Shown here: piece after piece, positions 40,001 to 47,177 of the stretch | Numbering within the stretch: position 1 is the stretch's first letter | Layout: every line of letters starts with the position of its first letter | NCBI GenBank assembly: GCA_963638105.1 | Contig: CAVHPP010000015.1 | Location: 1-47,177, forward strand | DNA: 47,177 nucleotides | Origin: CAG-217 sp963638105 | GTDB lineage: Bacteria > Bacillota > Clostridia > Oscillospirales > Acutalibacteraceae | Direction of reading: 5' to 3' | The notes under the pieces: model-generated | Database searches by the model: none | What the model was told of the DNA's origin: nothing | What the model saw: only the letters and a program-made list of their open reading frames with translations | Position numbers and translations under genes: made by a program

Positions 40001-43000
40001 GCGATAACGACAGTGTAAAGGTGGACGCCAACGGTATTGTGAAGCCCGCAGGTAACAAGGCCTGCCAGGCCAAGATTACCGTAACCGCCACCGACTATTT
40101 GGATAATGTATATACCGATAGCATTTATGTGGCCTTTGCCAACGACCCGGTTACCGGCGTGAAGTTGGACACCACGGAGATTGTCGGCGGTAAGGTAGGC
40201 GAAAGCCAGACCTTAAAGGCAACGGTGGAGCCCACCGGCTTCGGCATTGTGGGCAAGGCCTCTGTGGCAGATGTGGTTTGGTCCACCTCTGACCCGGAGA
40301 TTGCCACTGTGGATCAGAACGGCGTGGTTTCTTTTAAGAGCGGCGGCGACTGCGTGGTGACTGTGACCACCTGCGACGGCGGCTATACCGCCCAGTGCAA
40401 GGTGAATGTGGTGACCAACTATGACGCCCTGCAAGCCCAGATTGATACCTATAAGGCGCTGGAGCTGACAGAAACCAACTATTACCCGGCCACCTGGAAG
40501 GCCTTCCAGGATGCCATTACCGAGTCCCAGGCGTTGATCGACGCCAACGCATCCAGCCAAAAAGAAGTGGACGCCCAGTTGGAAAAGCTGATCGCCGCTT
40601 ACAAGGGTCTGGAGAAATATACCCATATTAAAAATGTAGAGATTTACTTGGACGGCGAGGAGGCCAGCAACTTCTATCAATATGACGTGTCGTTGCTGAC
40701 CGACGGCGCATACAAGGACGCTAAGCTGGATCTGAATGTACGCCTGTACCCCAACAATGCCAGCTATGAGTCCGTTACCTGGACCTCTTCTACCGACAAG
40801 ATCGTGATTTCCGAGAGTGGCGTGGCCTCTCCTGCCAAAAACACCTCCTTCAACGTGTTGAAGAACGAGGGTTACTACGGCAAGATCACCTGTACGGTTA
40901 CGGATCACTTCGGCCAGTCCTGGACGGACGATGTGTGGGTATCCTTTGCGTACACACCTGCCACGGGCATTACCATTTCCGAGTCGGCTGTTAGCGGTTC
41001 CATTGGGGATACCCATCAGCTGACGGCGACGGTACAGCCGGCAGGCACCTTGGGCGTGGGCAAGGCCTCCATCCCTGACCTCTATTGGGAGAGCGATAAC
41101 GAAAATATCGCCACCGTAGACGATAAGGGCTTGGTGACCTTTGTGTCCACCGGCGCCACCACCGTGCGTGCCGTTGCCTATGACGGCGGCTACACCGCCA
41201 CCTGCTCCGTATCTACCGGCGGTGATCGCAGCGCGCTGCAGGCCGCATTGGAGAAGTATAAGGATACGGATTATCAGGACTATGAGTACACCGTAGGCAT
41301 TACCTTTAAGCAGGCCTATGAGGAAGCCCAGTCCGTGATGAACGACAACACCAAGACCCAGGAAGAAATCAACCAGGCCGCACAGGCATTGATAGAGGCC
41401 GGCGCTGCGCTGGAGGGTCATCAGGTCATTAAAGCGCAGTCTGTTGATGTAAGCTATGTGGGTTACAGTCGTAACACCGCCATAGGCAGTTACAAGGAAC
41501 GCACCAGCGGTACGATTGGCGACAACGATGCCTTGACCATCGACTTGAGCAAGAACGACTACGCCAATACGCTGCATGAGAACAACAAGCTGGAGCTGAG
41601 CGCCGCCGTAGTGCCGGCGGGTGCAGACAGTAACGGCATCAGCTGGACGGTAGACGACAGCAAGAACATTAAGGCCACGCAGACGGACGGCAAGCTGGTG
41701 CTGAGCCCCTCCTCTGCTTCTGCCAACGGCTGGGCAAAGGTGACGGTGACCACCACCGACCATTACAGCCGCACACTGAGCCGCAGCTTTACCGTTGTAA
41801 TGAGCGGCAGCGTGATCAGCGGCGTCAGCCTGGATCAGACCCAGTTGAATTTGCTGGTGACCCAGAATCCGGTACAGCTGAACGCAACGCTTGCCGGTTC
41901 CTCTAACAAAACCTTTAACGATGTAACCTGGACTTCCTCTAACCCGGCTGTGGCTACGGTAGAGAATGGTCTGGTTACTCCGGTGGATGTGGGCGACTGC
42001 ACCATTACCATAAAGACCCTGGACGGCGGCTACACCGCCACCTGCGCCGTAACCGTGCGTGCGGACTACTCCGTGCTGGAAGCCAAGTACGCCGAATACC
42101 AGATCCTGGTTAATCAGGCAAAGGGCCAGTATATATACACGGAGGAGTCCCTGGCTGTGCTGGAGACCGCCTGTACCCAGGCTAAGGCGATGATTGACAG
42201 CGGCCTGTCTACCCAGGCAGAGATTGACGCCCAGGTGGAGCTGCTGGAGAGTGCCCACAACGGTTTGGTGAAGTACATTATTGCCGAGGGTGTAAGCCTG
42301 ACGACGGATACGGAGGCCCAGGCCAATGTGACCGTTCCCAACCCGGGCTATATCCGCTACCTGCACAATGATCTGAGCCTGAAGAACAAGACCATTCAGT
42401 TGTCTGCTGTAACGGCGCCTGCCGGCGGTCTGTACCAGAGCATTACCTGGTCCAGCTCCAACGACAAGATCACTGTCAGCGACACCGGGCTGGTGACCAA
42501 TACAGACAGCGGCAACCAGTGGGCAGAGATCACCTGCACCATCACCACCGTGAAGGGCGACAGCTTCACTGCCACCGCCACCGTCTGCTTCACCCGCTAT
42601 GCGGTGACCGGCGTAAGCATAGACACGGATATGGTCCACGGCTCACCTCAGGATACCGTGACCATTACACCCACGGTAACCTCTTCTGCCAGCATTGCTT
42701 CTTTGGCACTGCGGGATTGCACCTTTACCAGTGATCACCCGGAGATTGCCACGGTAGACAACAGCGGCAAGATCACCTTTGTATCCCAGGGCAAGGCCAC
42801 CATTACCGCCACCACGGTGGACGGCGGCTACACCGCCACGGTGATTGCCTATACGACTTATGATTTCTCCGCCTTGCAGCAGGCTATTGCGGATGCCGGT
42901 GCGGTGGATTACAAAGATTACGCTTACGATTACGGTATGGCGTTTAAGACCGCTTACGATAAGGCCGTGGCGGTCAATGCGGACTATGAGTCCTCACAGG

Positions 43001-43686
43001 ATGTCATTGATGCTGCCACCTCCGCACTGAAACAGGCTCAGAACGCCCTGGCCGGCCACGAGTTCGTCGGCCCCGGCGAGATTGGCTTTACCAGCGGCGG
43101 CGCTGCGGTGACCGAGGGCAAGGCGCTGGTTGTGGATGACAACCAGCAGGTGACCCTGTCTGCTGCCTATGCCGACGGCGCGATGGTGCAGGATCCGTCC
43201 TGGACCACGGCGGCAGAAAACAATGTAACCGCTGCTACGGATGCTGCCGGTAACTTGGTGCTTACCAAGACCAACGCAGACGCCTCCGGCAGCGTGAAGG
43301 TGACCTACACCTTGAAGGATGCTTACGATCGGACTTATACCAAGACCATCACCGTCAAGCTGGTGAACCAGAAGATCAACATTGACAGCTTCAAGTTCAC
43401 TTACGACGGCAATGAGGTAGAATCTGTGTCTTACAGCTGCGGCGGTATGTACACCAACAAGAGCATTCAGCTGGGCGTGAGCACCTATCCCGCAGACGCA
43501 GACGCCTATGTGTCCGCTTTGTGGACCTCCAACAATAAGAACCTGGTGGTGGACCAAACCGGTAAGGTTTCTGCCAGCGGCGCCATGTTCGGCACCAAAT
43601 ACACCGCCACCATCACCTGCACCTTGACCCTGGAGGACGGCTCCACTGTGACCAACTCCATTCAGGTGACCTTTAACAGATTTTAA
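37051..43686 (+). CDS. Giant secreted protein with tandem Big_2 and FIVAR domains
   Basis: 2211 residues. Signal peptide 1-32 (cleavage after AWA). The N-terminal 400 residues include a helical insert. From about residue 400, bacterial Ig-like (Big_2) domains dominate, with signatures such as TWSSSDESVAYVDPQTGIITG and SDPEIATVDQNGVV. Four FIVAR helical units each follow a DGGYTA-type strand: nucleotides about 40417-40620, 41220-41424, 42061-42276 and 42859-43067, giving a composite Big2-FIVAR-Ig repeat. No LPXTG motif, SLH domain, dockerin or C-terminal helix, so how it is held at the surface is unclear. A likely adhesin or carbohydrate-binding scaffold. AAGG site before the ATG. Followed after 25 nt by the LRR-dockerin gene. 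Confidence 0.88.
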   Translation: MKFMYSKKRLLSVFLSVLTVFTVLTPAFSAWAGDVIGVYNIQLFYEDGNAVQDTDEEGNTYHETMQEGDTLQLSYKLIDCEIPDNGYVRWYSEAPTLVDVDQNGLVKAFDSSKGAVIHNWIDNEVKPVPLVGKIAAAALEKALFNDKVNVDTMDTDEIIALIEKTMGADSALGKIFESYSAKWIASLRKYLDNINSIVHVTLYDANGEVKADDTLAVTVTKNDAFYANFLPNGTHITNKSQIETTVAKGTTCQLSAVTTPVRLHMGVVYSVKSSSVFTQGKVIATVDDSGLVTFKNTGKVTIVVSPDTEGFINNLLKLVNYIYKLDHTGTIDTKKLADILIKYLGIDIDRNVLAALLDACFAIKDIVGDSADAVQLTATAVKIIANILLKLKYNDTITFNVVDGVPCTDFNITGPDTVQEGAQIQMAITDAKPVAADVSDITWSSSDESVAYVDPQTGIITGRDAGGNMGTVANSQKCTITATSAANQVVRTKELTVTGKTGRVLSDAVIHAQRDCNIGDQQTLTYTVYPVRVSKANNLNITWGLLDGTDADGNPKYLWAGDAYDETVTDETTGETTTVHHDGSVEDGIARLDKNGNYTALAGGTATVVLKASTGYKLLDGSYYTISQVQTQTTIFNGLPVSGIDVTVESAVKSAVLANSVKLEQQQTEVAGKTLDFATVTASTVYDGSGVLVKANVDPADATNKNVKWYIDNKDQFELKDEDKTAGTVKVVAKASCTSAASVHIWCVSEDGDIQSDVVTLCVVRNAAETNTINGDDLSVINGKTLDVSHSMTFSGSTSSVQACYGADWYSSDENVLTVAPKGNDNGDAVVTGVDVGTATLYCVSVSGGIVAEKHVTVYPDKDYLKQVINICEDTVIERTNENKTLYKDFSRKLDYAYYVYYDEPMAAQDSCNTYARELLYAFYKLGGYIGLTGVTLVNKDGSDAGAFRSVKVSTSKRYDSYSVDLDAQVAPKTAMYRTIKWSSDNDSVKVDANGIVKPAGNKACQAKITVTATDYLDNVYTDSIYVAFANDPVTGVKLDTTEIVGGKVGESQTLKATVEPTGFGIVGKASVADVVWSTSDPEIATVDQNGVVSFKSGGDCVVTVTTCDGGYTAQCKVNVVTNYDALQAQIDTYKALELTETNYYPATWKAFQDAITESQALIDANASSQKEVDAQLEKLIAAYKGLEKYTHIKNVEIYLDGEEASNFYQYDVSLLTDGAYKDAKLDLNVRLYPNNASYESVTWTSSTDKIVISESGVASPAKNTSFNVLKNEGYYGKITCTVTDHFGQSWTDDVWVSFAYTPATGITISESAVSGSIGDTHQLTATVQPAGTLGVGKASIPDLYWESDNENIATVDDKGLVTFVSTGATTVRAVAYDGGYTATCSVSTGGDRSALQAALEKYKDTDYQDYEYTVGITFKQAYEEAQSVMNDNTKTQEEINQAAQALIEAGAALEGHQVIKAQSVDVSYVGYSRNTAIGSYKERTSGTIGDNDALTIDLSKNDYANTLHENNKLELSAAVVPAGADSNGISWTVDDSKNIKATQTDGKLVLSPSSASANGWAKVTVTTTDHYSRTLSRSFTVVMSGSVISGVSLDQTQLNLLVTQNPVQLNATLAGSSNKTFNDVTWTSSNPAVATVENGLVTPVDVGDCTITIKTLDGGYTATCAVTVRADYSVLEAKYAEYQILVNQAKGQYIYTEESLAVLETACTQAKAMIDSGLSTQAEIDAQVELLESAHNGLVKYIIAEGVSLTTDTEAQANVTVPNPGYIRYLHNDLSLKNKTIQLSAVTAPAGGLYQSITWSSSNDKITVSDTGLVTNTDSGNQWAEITCTITTVKGDSFTATATVCFTRYAVTGVSIDTDMVHGSPQDTVTITPTVTSSASIASLALRDCTFTSDHPEIATVDNSGKITFVSQGKATITATTVDGGYTATVIAYTTYDFSALQQAIADAGAVDYKDYAYDYGMAFKTAYDKAVAVNADYESSQDVIDAATSALKQAQNALAGHEFVGPGEIGFTSGGAAVTEGKALVVDDNQQVTLSAAYADGAMVQDPSWTTAAENNVTAATDAAGNLVLTKTNADASGSVKVTYTLKDAYDRTYTKTITVKLVNQKINIDSFKFTYDGNEVESVSYSCGGMYTNKSIQLGVSTYPADADAYVSALWTSNNKNLVVDQTGKVSASGAMFGTKYTATITCTLTLEDGSTVTNSIQVTFNRF

Positions 43687-43711
43687 CCCGTCAACGAAAG
43701 GACTCTAAGTT

Positions 43712-45040
43712 ATGCAACAAAAAACCAAAAAATGGCTCAGTCTGGTGCTGGCCGTCTTGCTGGTGTCCGCTTGTTTTACGGGTACACTCCTTGTACGGGC
43801 GGCGCAGGATGTGGCGATTGATGAGACCCATTTCCCGGACGCCGGCTTCCGTCAAATCGTGGCAGAGAAGTGCGATAAAAACGGCGACGGTATTCTCTCT
43901 GATTCTGAGCGCAGCAGCATCACCCGTATGATGCTGCCTGCGTGGCAGGAGGATGTGCTGGGGGAAGGTACCCCCATTGTCAGCCTGGAGGGCATACAGT
44001 ATTTCTATAATCTGCAAAATCTCTATTGCGCAGACATTGGGCTGGCCTCGCTGGACGTGAGTGCCCTGTCCAAGCTGACCCAGCTGACCTGTATGGACAA
44101 TGCGTTAGGCACGCTGGATCTAAGCAAAAACACGGCGCTGACCCAGATCAACTGTGCTGCCGACCAGCTGACGGAGCTGAAATTACCTGCCGGTGTGCAG
44201 CGCCTGCTGTGCGAGAACAACGCACTTACCGCCTTGGATTTGTCCGGCTGCACAGCGCTGACTTATCTAAAGTGTGCCAACAACCAGTTGGCTACACTAA
44301 ACTTGGGTGCCAACACAGCGCTTTCCACCCTGATCGTGTCCAATAACCACCTGCCGTCGCTGGACCTGAGCGCCAATACGGCGCTGGCCGCCGTGACCCT
44401 GGGCCAGCAGACCATTACGGTGAACGCTACGCAACAGGATAATGTGTTTTATGCCCCGGTGGGCGGTTTGGCTGCGGACGGCGTGGTGTACCAGGATACG
44501 GAGAAGTATGAGAACGGCAATTTTGTCACCGCGGATTATGCTCTGATGCAAAACGGCTTTACTTATGAGTATGCCACCGGTTCGGATCTGGCCGGTGCCA
44601 TGTCGGTGGATGTGACGGTTGTCAAAGACTTTTATCAGGTGCGCTTTTATGGGGACGAAACCAAGAATGTGCTCCTTTCTGCCGTAGCGGTGAACAGCGG
44701 CCAAACGGCGGTTGCACCTACGGACTTTGCTTTGCCCCAGTGTAAGGCGCTGGCCGGTTGGAGCGATACGCTGGAGAATATCACGGCGGATAAAGAGGTG
44801 TACGCCCTGTACACGGACGATCACCACTACGCAGTTACCGCCTTTAGCACCGATGGCGTGGCCACCATCTCCTGCACCGGCGGCTGTGGGGCAGACACGC
44901 GCACGGTCACCTTCCTGGACTGCCTGAATGCCAAGACCGGCAGCGACCGCTATGAGCAGCTGCTGGATGTGAACGGCGACGGGATCATCAACGCCCGGGA
45001 TTATGTGCTGCTGGATCGCCAGTTCAACGCTGCAAAATAA
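43712..45040 (+). CDS. Secreted LRR protein with EF-hand and single dockerin-like motif
   Basis: 442 residues. N-terminal export signal; LVSAC at 17-21 also fits a lipobox, so it may be a lipoprotein. An EF-hand-like DKNGDGILSDSE (about 55-66) precedes leucine-rich repeats of the internalin/BspA type (LTQLTCMDNALGTLDLSKN and relatives, about 90-225). A mixed beta domain follows, then a C-terminal dockerin-type calcium repeat DVNGDGIINARDYVLLDRQF (about 419-438); the expected first repeat is degenerate (FLDCLNAKTGSDRYEQLL). AAAGGA lies 9 nt before the ATG. Probably co-transcribed with the Big/FIVAR gene and a surface partner of it. Confidence 0.87.
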   Translation: MQQKTKKWLSLVLAVLLVSACFTGTLLVRAAQDVAIDETHFPDAGFRQIVAEKCDKNGDGILSDSERSSITRMMLPAWQEDVLGEGTPIVSLEGIQYFYNLQNLYCADIGLASLDVSALSKLTQLTCMDNALGTLDLSKNTALTQINCAADQLTELKLPAGVQRLLCENNALTALDLSGCTALTYLKCANNQLATLNLGANTALSTLIVSNNHLPSLDLSANTALAAVTLGQQTITVNATQQDNVFYAPVGGLAADGVVYQDTEKYENGNFVTADYALMQNGFTYEYATGSDLAGAMSVDVTVVKDFYQVRFYGDETKNVLLSAVAVNSGQTAVAPTDFALPQCKALAGWSDTLENITADKEVYALYTDDHHYAVTAFSTDGVATISCTGGCGADTRTVTFLDCLNAKTGSDRYEQLLDVNGDGIINARDYVLLDRQFNAAK

Positions 45041-45055
45041 TAAACCCACAAAACA

Positions 45056-45087
45056 GAAGGACCACCCGTATGGGTGGTCCTTTTTTA
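45056..45087 (+). terminator. Terminator of the surface-protein operon
   Basis: AAGGACCACCC (45057-45067), GTAT loop, GGGTGGTCCTT (45072-45082), then TTTT. Confidence 0.92.
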
Positions 45088-45136
45088 TAGTTTGTAGCCG
45101 TATGGTGGTGGTTTGCGCGGGCGGCAATCTGCGCCC

Positions 45137-45266
45137 GTCCCCTCTGTCGCTGCGCGACATCTCCCCGCACTGCGGGGAGTCACCTTTTGCAAGGGGGGGC
45201 AAAGATTTTGCAACCGATTTGGCTCCCTTGTAAAGGGAGCTGGCGCGCTTGCGCGACTGAGGGATT
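45137..45266. repeat. MITE-like palindromic element, copy 5, inverted (130 bp)
   Basis: Reverse orientation of the 7269 and 15386 type: GTCCCCTCTGTCGC, CTCCCCGC-ACT-GCGGGGAG, CTCCCTTGTAAAGGGAG, and GCGCGC-TT-GCGCG, ending TGAGGGATT. It shares the phrase TTTTGCAACCGATTTG with copy 3. No gene in 45088-45281. Confidence 0.8.
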
Positions 45267-45281
45267 TCGTTGCTATACGCC

Positions 45282-46283
45282 TTAAATAATATTCCGATAA
45301 AATCGAATGGTAAAGGTGGTACCGACGCCTACGGTGCTTTGCACCTCCACGGTGGCGTTCTCCCGGTTCAGCACGGATTTGCTCAGCGCCAGTCCAATGC
45401 CAACGCTGTCTGGCCCGGCGTTTTTGCCCTTGTAAAACCGCTCAAAGATATGGGGCAGGTCCTCTTTTTCGATTCCGCAGCCATCGTCGGTGATCACCAG
45501 CTGGCAATAGAGGACGGTCTGGGTGCCGGTTAGGCGCAGGGTACCGCCGTTGTCCATGTGTTCCAGGCAGTTTTTGACAATATTCTGCACCGCTTCCACC
45601 GTCCACAGCCGGTCGCCCAAAAATTGCCCTTGCCGGCAGTCCACGGCCAGCGTCATTTGGCGCAGCTCCGCTTGAATGATAAAGGGCGCCAGCGCCTGCT
45701 CCACCACTGCGGCCAGCTCCACCGGCTCCTTGTGCAGCACTGCCGTGCCCGCGTCAAATTTGCTGATCTTCAGCAGAGTGGTGATCATCCACTGCATTTT
45801 TTCCAGCTGGGCGGAAATACCTTTTAGGAATTCCAGCCGCTTTTCGGCGGGTAGATCCTCTTCCAGCAGCAGGTCCGTCATCACCGTCATGGAGGTGATG
45901 GGGGTCTTTAGCTGGTGCGAGACGTCGGCCAGCGCGTCCGCCAGGTAGGTTTTGTCCTTTTGCATCAGCTCTGCCTGGGTTTGCAGCTTGCGGGCGGTTT
46001 TGTAAATGTTGTTCTCCAGAATGGACAGCTCGCCTTCCTGGTTGTTGGCGGGCACCAGCAGCGGCGCTGTGCCGTTGACCAGGGTGGTCAGGTAATCGGA
46101 CAGCCGCCGAATTTCTCGGGTTTGATTGCGGGTGTACAGACAGAATATCGCCAGCAGCGCCCCGCAGCCCACCAGGCAGACGATGCCCATGGTGATGCTT
46201 TGCCAAAAGCCCACGCCGATAAGCAGGGCGCTGATCACCAGCCCCGGCACCAGCGCGCGGCGAAAATGTTTGTCCTCGCTCAT
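45282..46283 (-). CDS. Two-component sensor histidine kinase
   Basis: 333 residues. Two closely spaced membrane helices (about 10-28 and 31-50) with almost no external loop, as in intramembrane-sensing kinases. HAMP-like linker, then H-box with H123 in DVSHQLKTPITSM, N-box QNIVKNCLEH, G1 DDGCGI, F-box FERFYKG and G2 GIGLAL. The BceS-type topology would suggest cell-envelope stress or antimicrobial-peptide sensing, but no ABC transporter is adjacent. Its ATG overlaps the regulator stop (ATGA). Confidence 0.92.
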   Translation of the reverse strand: MSEDKHFRRALVPGLVISALLIGVGFWQSITMGIVCLVGCGALLAIFCLYTRNQTREIRRLSDYLTTLVNGTAPLLVPANNQEGELSILENNIYKTARKLQTQAELMQKDKTYLADALADVSHQLKTPITSMTVMTDLLLEEDLPAEKRLEFLKGISAQLEKMQWMITTLLKISKFDAGTAVLHKEPVELAAVVEQALAPFIIQAELRQMTLAVDCRQGQFLGDRLWTVEAVQNIVKNCLEHMDNGGTLRLTGTQTVLYCQLVITDDGCGIEKEDLPHIFERFYKGKNAGPDSVGIGLALSKSVLNRENATVEVQSTVGVGTTFTIRFYRNII

Positions 46284-46951
46284 TCGTCCACCTTATAGCC
46301 CATGCCCCGCACGGTCTTAATGATCTGCGGCTCCACCGGGTCGTCCTCGATCTTCTCCCGCAGCCGCTTGATGTATACGCTCAGCGTGTTGTCGCTGACA
46401 AAGTCGCCGGCCACATCCCAAATGCTCTCCAGCAGCATATTGCGGCTGAGCACCCGGCCACGGTTTTGCAAAAAGGTCAGCAACAGCTTGTATTCCAGGG
46501 CGGTTAGAATCACTTCTTGCCCGTTTTTCAGCACTTTGCCCTCTTTCATTCGCACGGTCAGACCGTTTATACGGATTTCCTCGGTGGCAGCGCCCTTGCT
46601 GCGGCGCAGCACCGTCTTGATCCGCGCCATCAGTTCCCGCAGGCGAAAGGGCTTGCTGATGTAGTCGTCGGCGCCCAGCTCCAGGCCCATCACCACATTC
46701 ACTTCATCATCAAAGGCGGTGAGAAAGATCACCGGTGTATCGTCCTTGGCTTTAATGGCCTTGCACACATCGTAGCCGCTGCCGTCCGGCAGGGTCAAAT
46801 CCAGCAGGCACAGGTCGAATCGGCCGGCGCCCACCGCCTCCAGCGCCCGGGCCACCGTGGCACAGTGGGTTACCGTGTAGCCCTCACTCTCCAACGAATA
46901 ACGCAGCCCCTGGGCAATGGCCGGGTCATCCTCCAGCATTAGAATATTCAT
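46280..46951 (-). CDS. OmpR/PhoB-family response regulator
   Basis: 223 residues from MNILMLEDDP. Receiver domain with the acidic pocket E7/D8/D9, phosphoacceptor D51 in LLDLTLPDG, and the conserved lysine in ISKPFRLREL. The C-terminal winged-helix DNA-binding domain ends DNTLSVYIKRLREKIEDD...TVRGMGYKVDE. The start is fixed by GGAGG about 7 nt upstream. Upstream gene of the pair; targets not visible in the window. Confidence 0.95.
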   Translation of the reverse strand: MNILMLEDDPAIAQGLRYSLESEGYTVTHCATVARALEAVGAGRFDLCLLDLTLPDGSGYDVCKAIKAKDDTPVIFLTAFDDEVNVVMGLELGADDYISKPFRLRELMARIKTVLRRSKGAATEEIRINGLTVRMKEGKVLKNGQEVILTALEYKLLLTFLQNRGRVLSRNMLLESIWDVAGDFVSDNTLSVYIKRLREKIEDDPVEPQIIKTVRGMGYKVDE

Positions 46952-47062
46952 ACCACACCTCCTCGGCGTTCTCTCTCCATAGTACCACATTCCGCCCCGC
47001 CGTGCAATAGGCATGGGTTGCCGTGTGGGCGTAGGGGGCGCCGGAGACGGTGGAGGAATCGC

Positions 47063-47084
47063 GGCCCGATGTGGGCATCGGGCC
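47063..47084. repeat. GCCCAC-loop palindromic module, inverted
   Basis: GGCCCGAT-GTGGGC-ATCGGGCC; read on the minus strand it has the same GCCCAC loop as 15655-15676 and 27152-27173 with a compensated stem. Confidence 0.85.
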
Positions 47085-47123
47085 CTACATTATTTATTAA
47101 ATCCCATTTTTGTAGGGTGCGGT

Positions 47124-47177
47124 GAGTGAATTGCACGCAGTGCAAGAGACACGAGGCTCCAAATGCGTCAGCATTTG
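47124..47177. repeat. 54-bp exact inverted copy of 15564-15617, cut by window end
   Basis: Contains the TTGCAC-type and CAAATGC-type hairpins in reverse order and orientation, and runs off the window. Perfect identity over 54 bases indicates a recent shared origin. Confidence 0.88.

Noticed and set aside
40213..42639. 808-codon open frame antisense to the Big/FIVAR gene (also 37996-39615)
   Set aside because: Shadow frames produced by codon bias and internal repeats of the sense gene; no start signal.
5225..47177. CRISPR array
   Set aside because: Repeats are irregularly placed hairpins with no regular spacers, and no cas genes are present.

Overview
This window looks like a chromosomal segment of an anaerobic gut-type Clostridia member (Bacillota, most likely Oscillospirales/Ruminococcaceae). 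That placement is inferred from gene content: a DnaD-DnaC helicase-loading pair, a SleB spore cortex-lytic enzyme, a single-chain clostridial-type PurL, DUF951 next to prfA, an RFN-controlled RibU, and a dockerin-like LRR protein beside a giant Big/FIVAR surface protein. The DNA is fairly GC-rich, with two clearly AT-richer foreign patches at about 5.6-6.1 kb and 22.2-24.9 kb.

Layout. 0-3.7 kb: a divergent LCP-like membrane protein, then a tight folate operon folE-folP-ybjQ-folB-folK. 3.8-5.1 kb: a 58-residue small protein and class II aldolase fba, which has a perfect palindrome just downstream of its promoter. 5.2-7.5 kb: hairpin repeats, a foreign GNAT acetyltransferase and a GtrB-like glycosyltransferase. 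7.5-10.8 kb: ribU under an FMN riboswitch, back to back with a zinc-sensor ArsR/SmtB repressor and a P1B-2 Zn/Cd exporter. 10.9-12.4 kb: an AT-rich inverted-repeat region, a small membrane protein and sleB. 12.4-17 kb (minus): DUF951, prfA, a Sua5-CoaE fusion and an M18 aminopeptidase. 17-20.4 kb: an S1-domain protein, then dnaD-dnaC (minus).

20.5-22.2 kb: mgtE, preceded by a roughly 220-nt leader that carries an unannotated 27-codon upstream ORF and mutually exclusive pairing segments. This looks like a ribosome-dependent attenuator in place of an M-box and is the main candidate for something undescribed. 22.2-25.2 kb: a foreign cassette (decayed tnpV, tetR, MATE pump) next to a tRNA-Gly gene whose 3' end is duplicated as a 42-bp direct repeat. 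25.4-31.6 kb: a membrane-anchored DxDGDG-repeat protein, a family 4 uracil-DNA glycosylase, pduL, and an apgM-metY-csoR operon. 31.6-36.8 kb: purL and a PAS-only protein. 37-45 kb: the 2211-residue Big/FIVAR protein and an LRR-dockerin protein. 45.3-47 kb: a two-component system.

Most intergenic gaps hold a family of dispersed, modular palindromes. Stem sequences differ between copies but change in a compensatory way, while loops and flanks stay fixed. Several copies are bounded by AATCCCTC/GAGGGATT inverted ends, like non-autonomous MITE-type elements. No CRISPR array, prophage, rRNA or intact transposase was seen.
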